A DNA stretch of 61,953 nt from Burkholderiales bacterium (GTDB taxonomy: Bacteria > Pseudomonadota > Gammaproteobacteria > Burkholderiales > Burkholderiaceae_C). Under the pieces are notes generated by a model, which saw only the letters and a list, made by a program, of their open reading frames with translations, had not been told where the DNA came from and made no database searches. The position numbers and the translations under genes are program-made. This document shows, piece after piece, positions 52,161 through 61,435 of this stretch. Within the stretch, counting starts at the first letter, position 1, and every line of letters starts with the position of its first letter. The stretch spans positions 1 through 61,953 of the forward strand of contig JACPYV010000019.1 in assembly GCA_016195825.1 (NCBI GenBank). Reading direction: 5' to 3'.

Positions 52161-53513
52161 ATGGACGACTTGCTGGACCACGCCGTCGACACGGCAGAGG
52201 ACTTCACCACCACCACGGACGGCGCCGAGTTGCGCGGCTCGTCCTTCGATTTCCTGACCGGGCCGGGCACCGACCTGGCCGCCAAGGCGCAGGCCTTCCA
52301 CGCCTGGGCACAGACGCGGGTCACGCACGGCGTCTTCCCGTACGCCAAGCGGCTGGGCGGGCGGCCCGGGGCGACGGCCGAGCTGACGCTGCTGGACGGC
52401 CGGCGCCACGCGGGGCTGAACTTCTCGTCGCAGGAGTACCTGTCGCTGGCCCGCCACCCCAAGGTCTGCGCGGCGGCGCAGGCGGCGATGGAGCGCTACG
52501 GCGTGCACAGTGCCGGCTCCACGGCGCTGGCCGGAAACGTCGAGGAGGCCACGGCGCTGGAGGCCGAGCTGGGCGAGCTGCTGCGCATGCCCGAGGTGCT
52601 GCTGTTCCCGACGGGCTGGGCCGCGGGCTTTGGCGCGATCAAGGGCCTGGTGCGCGAGACCGACCACGTCGTCATCGACCAGTTGGCCCACAACTGCCTG
52701 CACGAGGGCGCCCGCGCGGCCACGCCCAACATCCACCTGCACCGCCACCTGGACGTCGACCATGTCGAGCGCCTGCTCAAGCGCGTGCGCCAGCGTGACC
52801 CGCACAACGGCATCCTCGTCGTCACCGAGGGCTGCTTCTCGATGGATGCGGACTCGCCCGACATCGCGCGGCTGCAGGCGCTGGCGCGCGCGCACGGCGC
52901 GCTGCTGCTGGTGGACGTGGCGCACGACCTGGGCAGCCTGGGCGCTGGCGGCGGCGGCCAGCTGGAGCTGCAAGGCCAGCTGGGCCAGGTGGACCTGGTG
53001 ATGGGGTCCTTCTCCAAGACCTTCGCGTCCAATGGTGGCTTCGTCGCCAGTCACGACCGCGCGATCAAGGAGTACCTGCGCTTCTACGCGGCGCCAAACA
53101 CCTTCTCCAACGCGCTGTCGCCGGTGCAGGTGGCCGTCGTGCGGGCCTGCCTGGGCCTGGTGCGCTCGGGCGAAGGCGGCGTGCGCCGCGAGCGGCTGAT
53201 GCGCGCCATCCTGGCGCTGCGCGGCGCGTTGACGGCACAAGGCCTCACCGTGCTGGGCCAACCCTCGCCCATCGTGCCCGTCATGCTGGGCCCGGACGCA
53301 CTGGCCCGCGTTGCCAGCCGCGAGATGAGCCAGGCCGGGCTGCTGGCCAATCTGGTGGAGTACCCGGCCGTGTCGCTGAACAGCGCGCGGCTGCGCATGC
53401 AGGTCATGGCCGACCACACGCCGGCGCTGGCGCAGACGGCGGCACACATCGTGGCGGATGCACTGCAGCGCGCCCGTGTCCTGATAAGCACGCCGCAGGG
53501 ATCAGGTCGATGA
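52161..53513 (+). CDS. PLP-dependent alpha-oxoamine synthase family enzyme
   Basis: This 450-residue PLP enzyme is related to BioF, Kbl, HemA and serine palmitoyltransferase. Conserved parts are F-S-S-Q-E-Y-L-S-L, G-V-H-S-A-G-S-T-A-L-A-G, T-E-G-C-F-S-M-D-A-D, D-V-A-H-D-L-G and the PLP lysine in G-S-F-S-K-T-F-A-S. Family members condense an amino acid with an acyl-thioester. It has a non-homologous N-terminal extension of about 60 residues. No partner acyl carrier protein or sphingolipid gene is nearby, so the substrate is unknown. It ends 12 bases inside the convergent GST gene. Confidence 0.8.
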   Translation: MDDLLDHAVDTAEDFTTTTDGAELRGSSFDFLTGPGTDLAAKAQAFHAWAQTRVTHGVFPYAKRLGGRPGATAELTLLDGRRHAGLNFSSQEYLSLARHPKVCAAAQAAMERYGVHSAGSTALAGNVEEATALEAELGELLRMPEVLLFPTGWAAGFGAIKGLVRETDHVVIDQLAHNCLHEGARAATPNIHLHRHLDVDHVERLLKRVRQRDPHNGILVVTEGCFSMDADSPDIARLQALARAHGALLLVDVAHDLGSLGAGGGGQLELQGQLGQVDLVMGSFSKTFASNGGFVASHDRAIKEYLRFYAAPNTFSNALSPVQVAVVRACLGLVRSGEGGVRRERLMRAILALRGALTAQGLTVLGQPSPIVPVMLGPDALARVASREMSQAGLLANLVEYPAVSLNSARLRMQVMADHTPALAQTAAHIVADALQRARVLISTPQGSGR

Positions 53514-54206
53514 AGGGATCTTGAGCCCGCGCTGCACGGCCGGCCGCGCCAGGAAGGTCTTGAGCACGCGGGCCACTTCCTTGAAGTCGCCAAAGCCCAC
53601 GAGGTCGCCCGCGCCGTAGAACCCGACCAGGTTGTTGACCCAGGGAAAGGTGGCGATGTCGGCAATGCCGTACTCGTCGCTCACCAGCCATTGGCGGCCC
53701 TTCAGGTGGCCGTCCAGCACAGCGAGCAACCGCCTGCACTCGGCCACGTAACGGTCGCGAGGGCGCTTGTCCTCGTAGTCCTTGCCGGCGAACTTGTGGA
53801 AGAAGCCGACCTGGCCAAACATCGGCCCCACGCCGCCCATCTGGAACATCAGCCATTGCAGCGCCTCGTAGCGCGCGCCCAGGTCGGCGGGCAGCAGCTG
53901 CCCGGTCTTGCTGGCAAGGTAGACGAGGATGGCGCCGCTCTCGAACAGCGCCAGCGGCTTCCCGCCCGGGCCGTCGGGGTCGAGGATGGCCGGGATCTTG
54001 TTGTTCGGGTTCAGCGACAGGAACTCGGGGCTGAGCTGGTCGTTGGTGCTGAAGCTGACCAGGTGCGGCTCGTAGGCCAGGCCGGTCTCCTCCAGCGCGA
54101 TGGACACCTTGACGCCGTTGGGTGTGGGCAGCGAGTACAGCTGCAGCCGGTCCGGGTGCTGGGCGGGCCACTTCTTGGTGATGGGGAAGGCGCTGAGGTC
54201 GGGCAT
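53502..54206 (-). CDS. Glutathione S-transferase (YghU/YfcG-type)
   Basis: This 234-residue protein has the N-terminal thioredoxin fold with L-Y-S-L-P-T-P-N-G-V-K-V-S-I-A-L-E-E, N-P-N-N-K-I-P-A-I and L-F-E-S-G-A-I-L-V-Y-L-A, followed by a helical domain. The T-P-N-G-x-K signature is typical of disulphide-bond reductases YfcG/YghU. The ATG at 54206 was chosen at the family start. Confidence 0.85.
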   Translation of the reverse strand: MPDLSAFPITKKWPAQHPDRLQLYSLPTPNGVKVSIALEETGLAYEPHLVSFSTNDQLSPEFLSLNPNNKIPAILDPDGPGGKPLALFESGAILVYLASKTGQLLPADLGARYEALQWLMFQMGGVGPMFGQVGFFHKFAGKDYEDKRPRDRYVAECRRLLAVLDGHLKGRQWLVSDEYGIADIATFPWVNNLVGFYGAGDLVGFGDFKEVARVLKTFLARPAVQRGLKIPSST

Positions 54207-54293
54207 CGCGGGGTCCGTGGAGGCTGGAGCGCGGACTTTAGGCGGGCCTGGCAAGACCTGCCTTTGGCGGGGTTTCAACGCGGCGGCGGCACT

Positions 54294-54647
54294 TCAGCGC
54301 ACCCCGGCCGGCTTGCGGGTCGCCTGGCAGAAGCGGGCCGTGGCGGCCTTGTCGTCGGGCTCGACGCGCAGCTCGAAGCCCGCCAACGCTTGCGTCACGC
54401 GCGCGTTGCCCCGGTATTTCTGCTTCAACCGCGCCAGCTCGGCATCCGTGCCGGGGCAGCTCTGGCAGACCGACCAGTCAATGTCCTTCTGGCGCTCCGC
54501 GTCGAAGCCATGTTCACCGCGCCAGTGGTCGCACGCCTCGCGCAGGTCGACGAAGGACTGCACCTCCTTGGGCAGTGGCGCGGGGCCGCCCCAGCAGGCC
54601 AGCGAGACCAGGAGCATCAACGCGACGGTCGGCTTGAGGGTTCCCAT
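54294..54647 (-). CDS. Secreted protein of unknown function
   Basis: This 117-residue protein has an N-terminal hydrophobic segment ([15 protein letters not shown]) that could be a signal peptide or a poor lipobox. The rest is charged with four cysteines, including C-Q-S-C. No family is recognised. It is followed downstream by the GST gene after 87 bases. Confidence 0.5.
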   Translation of the reverse strand: MGTLKPTVALMLLVSLACWGGPAPLPKEVQSFVDLREACDHWRGEHGFDAERQKDIDWSVCQSCPGTDAELARLKQKYRGNARVTQALAGFELRVEPDDKAATARFCQATRKPAGVR

Positions 54648-54652
54648 GGCCT

Positions 54653-55021
54653 TCAGTACCGCTCCACGTGCACCGACGCCCGCGGCCCCGGCTCGTAGGG
54701 GTCGGGCCAGTAGTCGGTCACGCGCCAGATCAGCCCGTCCTGCAGGTCGAACACCGTCAGCCCCGTCATCGTCGGCGCGCTGCTGACAAAGTCGATCTGC
54801 GTCATCACGCTGCCCTCGTCAGCGATGCACTTGCGTACCTCGGCGCGCCAGGGCTGCGGCCAGGTCGCATAGAAGTCCAGGTAGCCCGGCGCGCCACGGA
54901 TGCGCTCGCGGCTTTGCGGCGCCTCGTAGACCATCGCCGGGTGCAGCAAGCGGCCCAGGGCCGGCCAGTCGCGTGCATTGGCGAGCTGCCAGTGCAGGAG
55001 CACGAGGTCCCGGGTCGACAT
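54653..55021 (-). CDS. SnoaL-like (NTF2-fold) protein
   Basis: This 122-residue protein has the NTF2-like pattern: a first helix ([14 protein letters not shown]), [20 protein letters not shown], and C-terminal strands with [17 protein letters not shown]. The fold is common to polyketide cyclases, isomerases and binding proteins; the role is open. An alternative start two codons upstream (55027) exists. It is divergent from ubiA. Confidence 0.75.
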   Translation of the reverse strand: MSTRDLVLLHWQLANARDWPALGRLLHPAMVYEAPQSRERIRGAPGYLDFYATWPQPWRAEVRKCIADEGSVMTQIDFVSSAPTMTGLTVFDLQDGLIWRVTDYWPDPYEPGPRASVHVERY

Positions 55022-55090
55022 GGGCATGGCGCAGGCAGGGGTTGCGAGTCTGGCCACTATGCCAACAAACCGCCCCCGCGGCGCGCGAAA

Positions 55091-56005
55091 ATGCCCGGCA
55101 TGACGACTGCCGCCCCCGCTGCCAGCCCGCCGTCGCGGCTGGCGCTCTACCTGCAGCTGTTCCGATGGGACCGCCCCGCGGGCTGGCTGCTGCTGCTGTG
55201 GCCCACGCTGTCGGCGCTGTGGATTGCCGCGGATGGCTGGCCGGGCTGGCACCTGATGGCCGTGTTCACGCTGGGCACGGTGCTGATGCGCTCGGCCGGC
55301 TGCTGCGTCAACGATGTAGCAGACCGCGAATTCGACCGCCATGTGCAGCGCACCGCGCAGCGGCCGGTGACGACGGGCGCGGTGTCCGTGAAGGAGGCGC
55401 TGCTGCTGGGTGTCGTGCTGTCGCTGCTGTCCTTCGGCCTGGTGCTGACGACCAACCCGCCGGCCATCCTGCTCAGCTTCGCCGCGCTGGCCGTGGCCAT
55501 CGCTTACCCGTTTGCCAAGCGCGTGCTGGCCATGCCGCAGGCGGTGCTGGGCATCGCGTTCTCGTTTGGCATCCCGATGGCATTCGCCGCGGCGCTGGGC
55601 GGCACGGAATGGCAGCTGCGCTCGGTGCCGCTGTCGGCCTGGGCGCTGCTGGTGGCCAACCTGTTCTGGGTGCTGGCTTACGACACCGAATACGCGATGG
55701 TGGACCGCGACGATGACCTGCGCATCGGCGTGCGCTCGTCGGCCATCGCGCTGGGCCGCTGGGACGTGGCCGGCATCATGGCCTTCTACGCCGCCTACCT
55801 GGCGATGTGGGCGGGCCTGGGCCTGCGGCTGGGCCTGGGTGCCTGGTTCCTGCTGGGCATTGCGGCTGCGGCGGCACAGGCCGTCTGGCACTTCACGCTG
55901 ATCCGGCGGCGCAGCCGTGCAGGGTGCTTCACGGCCTTCCGTGCCAACCACTGGTTGGGTTTCGCGGTGTTTGCCGGCACGGTCGTCGACCTGGCCTTGC
56001 GCTGA
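55091..56005 (+). CDS. ubiA: 4-hydroxybenzoate octaprenyltransferase
   Basis: This 304-residue inner-membrane enzyme attaches the polyprenyl tail to 4-hydroxybenzoate in ubiquinone synthesis. It has the first motif N-D-V-A-D-R-E-F-D, a second motif [13 protein letters not shown], and about eight to nine helices. The chorismate lyase that makes its substrate starts beyond 61.4 kb on the other strand. An alternative start lies at 55100. The last base overlaps the next gene (TGATG). Confidence 0.93.
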   Translation: MPGMTTAAPAASPPSRLALYLQLFRWDRPAGWLLLLWPTLSALWIAADGWPGWHLMAVFTLGTVLMRSAGCCVNDVADREFDRHVQRTAQRPVTTGAVSVKEALLLGVVLSLLSFGLVLTTNPPAILLSFAALAVAIAYPFAKRVLAMPQAVLGIAFSFGIPMAFAAALGGTEWQLRSVPLSAWALLVANLFWVLAYDTEYAMVDRDDDLRIGVRSSAIALGRWDVAGIMAFYAAYLAMWAGLGLRLGLGAWFLLGIAAAAAQAVWHFTLIRRRSRAGCFTAFRANHWLGFAVFAGTVVDLALR

Positions 56006-56766
56006 TGAACACCCGGCGGCGCCTCCTCACCCTCGGCGCCGCGGTGCTGGCGCCGGCCTGGGTGCGCGCCGAGCCCGCGCCGGACGCGCTGGTGCTGGCC
56101 AACGCCATCTACCCACCGCTGGTCAACCCGCCGGGCCACGCCAGCGGCGAGGGCGTCGACATCGAGATCGCCCGCGAGGCTCTGCGGCGCGGCGGCTTCG
56201 AGGGTGCCATCGACCTGCAGCTCGTGCCGTGGAAGCGCGTGCTCTTCATGCTGGAGCACGGCACCGCGGACTTCACGACGACGGCCAACTTCAGCACCGA
56301 GCGCGACCGCTTCCTGCGCTGGAGCACGCCCTACCGCGCCGGTGTCCAGTACCACTTCTACACGCGCAAGGGCTCGGGGCTGAAGCTGCAGCAGCTCGAA
56401 GACCTGCGCGGCCACCGGCTGGCGTTGAGCGCCGGCTTCATCTACCCGAAGGCGGTGCTGGACATGGCCGCCGGTCAGGTGGAGTACGGCCGCAACGTGG
56501 GCAGCGCCGTGCAGCTGGTGGAGCGCGGCCGGGCCGAGGTTGCCATCGTCAGCGCGCTGGCCGGCACCTGGGAGATCCACCAGCTGGGCGCGGCCGACGC
56601 GCTGGAGCGCCAGCCGCTGGCGCACTTCAACCCCGAGCCTTCGTTCATGGCCTTCTCCAAGGCCAGCACGCGCAGCCCGGCCGCGCTGGCGGCGATGGAC
56701 GCGGGCCTGGCCAGCATGCTGCGCGACGGCAGCATCGCGCGCATCGAGCGGCGCTACGTGCGCTGA
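56005..56766 (+). CDS. Periplasmic solute-binding protein (family 3-like)
   Basis: This 253-residue protein has a signal peptide ([20 protein letters not shown] with twin Arg). The bilobed binding fold has A-N-A-I-Y-P-P-L-V, G-V-D-I-E-I-A-R-E-A, R-V-L-F-M-L-E-H-G-T-A-D and S-T-P-Y-R-A-G-V. It lacks partner permease genes, so it may be an orphan binding protein or sensor. Its start overlaps the ubiA stop by one base. Confidence 0.75.
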   Translation: MNTRRRLLTLGAAVLAPAWVRAEPAPDALVLANAIYPPLVNPPGHASGEGVDIEIAREALRRGGFEGAIDLQLVPWKRVLFMLEHGTADFTTTANFSTERDRFLRWSTPYRAGVQYHFYTRKGSGLKLQQLEDLRGHRLALSAGFIYPKAVLDMAAGQVEYGRNVGSAVQLVERGRAEVAIVSALAGTWEIHQLGAADALERQPLAHFNPEPSFMAFSKASTRSPAALAAMDAGLASMLRDGSIARIERRYVR

Positions 56767-56830
56767 CGGCGCGCTACATTGACGGAGGGCGCCGCAGAGC
56801 GCCCGTCCGTTCAATCAGGGAGTTTTGTCG

Positions 56831-58477
56831 ATGTCGAATCCGTTCCGCCACCGCGCCGCGTGGGCCTTGCTGCTGTTGACCCTGCTCGCCGGCTGCGGCG
56901 GGGGCGGTGGCCGGGCCGGCACGCCGCTGCTGGGCGGCTCCTCGTCGTCCGGGTCGTCCGGGTCGTCGGGTTCCTCAGGTTCGTCCGGCTCGTCGGGCAG
57001 CGGCTCGACCAGCGGCAGCCTGTCGCCCGACCCGGCCGGCCCTTCGTCCAGCTTCGCGCAGCAATGCGCGGCCGGCAACACGCTGGCGGCGAGCAACCTG
57101 CGCACGTCCACGCTGGACAGCGAGAAGAAGTGGCTGCGTGCCTATTTCGACGAGGCTTACCTGTGGCGCGACGAGGTGCCGCGCGTGGACCCCAACGGCG
57201 CCGGCTACAGCGTGGCCGACACCTATGTGGCGATGGACACCTACTTCGAGGCGCTGAAGACCACGCAGCGCACCGACTCGGGTGCCTACCGCGACCGCTT
57301 CAGCTTCACCTACCCGACCGACAAATGGAAAGCGACGAGCGAGAACGCCGTCGAGGCCGGCTACGGCGTCGAATGGAACCTGGGCAACCCGACGCCACCG
57401 CGGCGCATCCGCGTGGCCTTCGTCGAGCCCGGCACGCCGGCCGCGAATGCCGGCCTGATGCGCGGTGACGAGCTCCTGAGCGTCGACGGCACCTCCGCCG
57501 ACACGGCCAGCGACGCCGGCGTCGACGCACTGAACGCCGGCCTGTACCCCAGCGCCACCGGCGCCACGCACGCCTTCGTCTACCAGCGCAACGGCGTGAC
57601 GCTGTCGGCCAGCCTGACCAGTGCCAGCATCACGCGCAACCCCGTGCCCCAGGCCCGCGTGCTGACGCTGCCTGGCGGCGCCCGCGCCGGCTACCTCGTG
57701 TTCAACGACCACAACCTGCCGTCCGAGAACCTGCTCATCAACGCCGTCAGCGACTTCCGCGCCCAGGGCGTGACGGAGCTGGTGCTGGACCTGCGCTACA
57801 ACGGTGGCGGCTATCTCTTCATCGCCAGCGAGCTCGCCACCATGATCGCCGGCACCACGCGCACCGCCGGCCAGGCCTTCGAGACGCTTCGCTACAGCGC
57901 CAAGCGCAGCAGCGAGAACGAGACCACGCCCTTCATCGCGGAGTCCTGCATCGGCTTCGACGGCCGCTGCACCCGTGTGCAGCCGCTGCCGCTGCTGAAC
58001 CTGAGCCGCGTCTACGTGCTCGCACAGTCGGGCACCTGCTCGGCCAGCGAGGCCATCATCAACGGCCTGCGCGGCGTCAACGTCGACGTCGTGCTGATCG
58101 GCGGCAAGACCTGCGGCAAGCCCTATGGCTTCACCGCCAAGGACAACTGCGGCATCAGCTATTTCCCGATCGAGTTTGCCGGCGTCAACGCCAAGGGCTT
58201 TGGCGACTACGCGGACGGCTTCGTGCCTGGCAGCGGCCCGACGGCACGCTACGTGCCGGGCTGCACCGTAGCCGACGACCTCGGCCACGCCCTGGGCGAC
58301 ACGCAGGAAGGCATGCTGGCCGCCGCGCTCGGCCACGCGGCCACGGGCCAGTGCCCCGTGAGCACGGGGGCGACAGCCAGCGCCCGAGCGCAAGGCAGCA
58401 CGGTGGCCGAAGGCGCCGCGGCGCTGCACCTGCAGCGCCACCCCGCACGCAGCAACCGTCTGCTGCTGCCGCGCTGA
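56831..58477 (+). CDS. S41 family peptidase, lipoprotein
   Basis: This 548-residue protein has a lipobox (L-L-A-G-C) and a Ser/Gly linker of repeated G-S-S units. A PDZ-like region follows, then an S41 protease core with G-T-C-S-A-S-E-A-I-I-N-G (catalytic Ser) and I-G-G-K-T-C-G-K-P-Y-G-F (catalytic Lys region). It is probably a C-terminal-processing-type protease attached to a membrane. The ATG at 56831 was preferred to the in-frame TTG two codons before. Confidence 0.82.
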   Translation: MSNPFRHRAAWALLLLTLLAGCGGGGGRAGTPLLGGSSSSGSSGSSGSSGSSGSSGSGSTSGSLSPDPAGPSSSFAQQCAAGNTLAASNLRTSTLDSEKKWLRAYFDEAYLWRDEVPRVDPNGAGYSVADTYVAMDTYFEALKTTQRTDSGAYRDRFSFTYPTDKWKATSENAVEAGYGVEWNLGNPTPPRRIRVAFVEPGTPAANAGLMRGDELLSVDGTSADTASDAGVDALNAGLYPSATGATHAFVYQRNGVTLSASLTSASITRNPVPQARVLTLPGGARAGYLVFNDHNLPSENLLINAVSDFRAQGVTELVLDLRYNGGGYLFIASELATMIAGTTRTAGQAFETLRYSAKRSSENETTPFIAESCIGFDGRCTRVQPLPLLNLSRVYVLAQSGTCSASEAIINGLRGVNVDVVLIGGKTCGKPYGFTAKDNCGISYFPIEFAGVNAKGFGDYADGFVPGSGPTARYVPGCTVADDLGHALGDTQEGMLAAALGHAATGQCPVSTGATASARAQGSTVAEGAAALHLQRHPARSNRLLLPR

Positions 58478-59491
58478 TCAGGCCGTCGGGAAGCGTGCGC
58501 GGATCGCGTCCATCCAGCCCAGCAGGGCCAGCGTCTCGGCGTGCGGCATGCGCGGGCTCTCCACGAGGCCCGCGCGGATGCAGGCCTGCGCCTCCGCGAT
58601 CTCGCCCTCAAAGCCGTTGATGATGAAGGGCGCCTCGGTACGCACGGCCGGTGCCTTGCGCGTGACCAGCTCAACCGCCTCGGCCTGCCAGAAGTCCAGC
58701 GGGAAGCGCAGCCCGGCCTTGCTGCCCAGCGCCTCGAACGCGTTGACCGAGGCCGCGTCGAAGCCGCAGCGGAACTGCGAGGTGACGCCGCCGGGGAAGT
58801 GCAGCGTCACGTTGACGGCCGCATCGACACCCGTCGGCGCCATCTGGGCCTGCACGTCCATCGCGACGGGTTCAGGGCAAACGCCGTCGTTCATCTGCTG
58901 CAGCACCCAGCGCGTCACGGCCAGGTTGTAGATGCCGATGTCCCACAGGGCGCCGCCGGCCAGCGCCGGATTCCACTGCCGGTGCTGCGGGTCGTAGACG
59001 GAGGCGAAGCAGAAGCTGGACTGCATCGCGCGCAACTCGCCGATGGCGCCCTCGCGCAGCAGGCGGCCAGCCATGTCGTAGGCCGGCAGGAAGCGCGTCC
59101 ACAGCGCCTCCATCAGGAACACGCCGCGCTCGCGGGCCAGGTCGACGAGCGTCTGGCCTTCCTCGCGCGTGGTCACCAGCGGCTTCTCGCACAGCACCGG
59201 TTTGCCCGCCAGCAGTGCGGCGCGGATGTACTCGCCATGGTTGGAGTGCGGCGTGGCGATGTAGATCGCGTCCACCGACGGGTCGGCCAGCAGGTCTGGC
59301 AGCGCTGTCGTCACGCGCGCCGGCTCACCGCCCGCGCGCCACTGGTCGGCATAGGCCTGGCCCTTGGCCGCGTCGCGAGCAAACACTGCGGCAAGGCGCG
59401 CGCCGGGCACGGCGGCCAGCGCGCCGGCAAAGCGGTTGGCGATGCCGCCCGGGCCGATGACGCCCCAGTTGAAGGTGGTTTCAGTGGTCAT
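58478..59491 (-). CDS. Gfo/Idh/MocA family NAD(P)-dependent oxidoreductase
   Basis: This 337-residue enzyme has an N-terminal Rossmann domain (G-V-I-G-P-G-G-I-A-N-R-F), the E-K-P motif (V-L-C-E-K-P-L) and the C-terminal G-G-A-L-W-D-I-G-I-Y. Members reduce or oxidise sugars or dihydrodiols such as trans-1,2-dihydrobenzene-1,2-diol. It overlaps the HPP-CBS gene by 11 bases on the same strand. Confidence 0.87.
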   Translation of the reverse strand: MTTETTFNWGVIGPGGIANRFAGALAAVPGARLAAVFARDAAKGQAYADQWRAGGEPARVTTALPDLLADPSVDAIYIATPHSNHGEYIRAALLAGKPVLCEKPLVTTREEGQTLVDLARERGVFLMEALWTRFLPAYDMAGRLLREGAIGELRAMQSSFCFASVYDPQHRQWNPALAGGALWDIGIYNLAVTRWVLQQMNDGVCPEPVAMDVQAQMAPTGVDAAVNVTLHFPGGVTSQFRCGFDAASVNAFEALGSKAGLRFPLDFWQAEAVELVTRKAPAVRTEAPFIINGFEGEIAEAQACIRAGLVESPRMPHAETLALLGWMDAIRARFPTA

Positions 59492-60629
59492 GGCTGAGCG
59501 CCTTCACAAGATCAGATTGCGTGAGGATGCCAACGAGCCGAGCCTGCTCGCCGACGATGGGAATGTGGTGGTGGCCGGTGGCCGAGAACAGCGGCACCAG
59601 CTCGGCGATGGCGCGGTCGGCGCTGGCCACGCGTACCTGGCGGCTCATGATCTGGCCGACGACTTCAGGTTTGGTCGAATGCGTCGCCGGCGACGGCCGC
59701 AGCAGCGTCTGCAGCCGGCCAGCCAGGCCTTCGCGCTGCTCGGCCTCGGCCGCGCGCATGAAGTCGGCGCGCGTGACGATGCCAACGATGCGCTGCACGC
59801 GGTCCACCACCGGCAGGGCCTTGATGCGGTGCTGCTGCAACAGCGCCCAGGCCTCGGCCAGCGGCGTGCCGAACTCGGCGGTGACGACGGGGGTGGACAT
59901 GATGTCCGCGCAGCAAAGGCGCCCCAGGCGGTTGCGGTAGCTCAGCAGCTCGGCCTCATGCAGCAGGCCGGCGAGGTCGTCGCGCGGCACATCCAGCACC
60001 TGGTTGTAGCGGGCCAGCACGGCGTCCAACTCGGCGTCGCCAAAGCGCGGCGGCACGACGGTGGCGCCCGTGGCCGGCGCCGGCGCGGGTGCCCGCTGGG
60101 CGTGCGGGTAGCGGCGGCCGGTCGCGCTGTTGTAGGCCATGCCGGCCAGCACCAGCAGCAGCGAGTTCAGCGCCACGGGCATCAGCGCGACATGCCAATC
60201 CTGCGTGGCGGTCAGCACCATCAGCAGGCCGGCCGCGCCGCCTGGCGGGTGCAGGCAGCGCAGCGCGAACATTGCGGCGATGGCCAGCGCCACCGCCACG
60301 GCGGCAAGGGCCAGTGGCGGCAGTGGCAACGCATGCAGGCAGGCGATGCCTACCAACGCCGACACGGTGTTGCCACCGATGACGGCCCAGGGCTGCGCCA
60401 GCGGGCTGGCCGGCACGCCGAACACCAGCACTGCGCTGGCGCCCAGCGGCGCCACCAGCCAGGGCCCGAGCGGCCCCATCAGAGCGCGGCTCAACAGGCC
60501 GGCCAGCAGCACGCCCAGGCCCGCACCCAGCACCACCCGCAGGCGCTCGCGGCCGTCCACGTTCAGCGGCGCGGGCCGCAGCGCGTTCAGGAAGGCAAGC
60601 ACGCGATCGGGCAGGGAGGCGGAGGACAT
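59481..60629 (-). CDS. HPP family membrane protein with CBS domains
   Basis: This 382-residue protein has four membrane helices with the HPP motif (R-C-L-H-P-P-G-G-A) and two C-terminal CBS domains (D-I-M-S-T-P-V-V-T and Q-I-M-S-R-Q-V-R-V). CBS domains bind adenosyl ligands and gate transporters; plant and cyanobacterial HPP proteins move nitrite. The substrate here is unknown. Confidence 0.85.
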   Translation of the reverse strand: MSSASLPDRVLAFLNALRPAPLNVDGRERLRVVLGAGLGVLLAGLLSRALMGPLGPWLVAPLGASAVLVFGVPASPLAQPWAVIGGNTVSALVGIACLHALPLPPLALAAVAVALAIAAMFALRCLHPPGGAAGLLMVLTATQDWHVALMPVALNSLLLVLAGMAYNSATGRRYPHAQRAPAPAPATGATVVPPRFGDAELDAVLARYNQVLDVPRDDLAGLLHEAELLSYRNRLGRLCCADIMSTPVVTAEFGTPLAEAWALLQQHRIKALPVVDRVQRIVGIVTRADFMRAAEAEQREGLAGRLQTLLRPSPATHSTKPEVVGQIMSRQVRVASADRAIAELVPLFSATGHHHIPIVGEQARLVGILTQSDLVKALSHDH

Positions 60630-60717
60630 GGGCGGCGGCAGGGCTTCAGGGCCAAGCCGGCGATTGTGTCCGCCGCCGGCGCCAGCGCCGGTTCAAGCGG
60701 CTTTCAGGCGAGCCGCG

Positions 60718-61266
60718 TCAACCCTTGCCGAGCAGCGAACTCATCTGCACCTTGAGCACCTGGGCCTGGGCCCGGCGCTCCTTGGTCGCGGCGCGCTGGT
60801 AGGCGACCTCGGCCTTCTCGCGCAGCTTCACCGCCCGCTCCAGCGCCTCCACGTAGCGCTCCGGCGTGTAGGTGTTCTCGGTGCCGATGTAGACGCTGCG
60901 CGCCAGCGGCGTTTCGCCGAAGCGCGGCAGCGTCACCGCAAAACTGCAGTCGCGCACCCGGCTGCCAGCGCGCTGACGCACGATGGGGCCGGAGATGCCC
61001 GAAGGCAGGTCGCTCTGCTTCTTGCGGCTGGGCGTGCGGCGCAGCCGGGACGGCGCCGGCAGCGTCGCAATGCGCTTGAGCAGTTCCTTGGTCGCCAGCG
61101 CCAGCGCGCGCCTGGCGCCGCTGCCGTCCTGGCTGTGGTCCGAGAACAGCTTGGTGCCGCCGTAGCGCAGCTGCCAGCCATGTGTCGACAGATGGTCGAT
61201 CCTTTGAATGCATTGCGGCACGACAAAGCGTTCACCGCTGAAGATCACCACGTCTCGCGTGTTCAT
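60718..61266 (-). CDS. Uncharacterised basic protein (AP2-like repeats possible)
   Basis: This 182-residue basic protein starts M-N-T-R-D-V-V-I-F-S-G-E. It has a segment G-W-Q-L-R-Y-G-G-T-K-L-F-S-D, and later S-G-I-S-G-P-I-V-R then V-Y-I-G-T-E-N-T with Y-V-E-A-L-E-R-A-V-K-L-R. This layout faintly recalls bacterial AP2-like DNA-binding domains, but I cannot confirm it. An upstream start at 61281 is also possible. Confidence 0.55.
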   Translation of the reverse strand: MNTRDVVIFSGERFVVPQCIQRIDHLSTHGWQLRYGGTKLFSDHSQDGSGARRALALATKELLKRIATLPAPSRLRRTPSRKKQSDLPSGISGPIVRQRAGSRVRDCSFAVTLPRFGETPLARSVYIGTENTYTPERYVEALERAVKLREKAEVAYQRAATKERRAQAQVLKVQMSSLLGKG

Positions 61267-61435
61267 ATCGCCCCCAGTCATCCAGCCCGCCTTTCGCGTC
61301 TTTGCGCGGCAGGTCTACTAACGCCCCTCTGGTACGGATTGAGTTTATGGGGGTTTATGGGCAGGGTGCGAATTTATGACTCCGTGAAAACACTTCCATC
61401 GCAACAGAGTCAGCTCAGTGACAGCCAGCCGGCAT

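Noticed and set aside
56935..57000. Short tandem repeats as a possible CRISPR or phase-variable tract
   Set aside because: They are in-frame Ser/Gly codon repeats forming a linker in the S41 lipoprotein. There are no spacers. Copy changes of nine bases would keep the frame.
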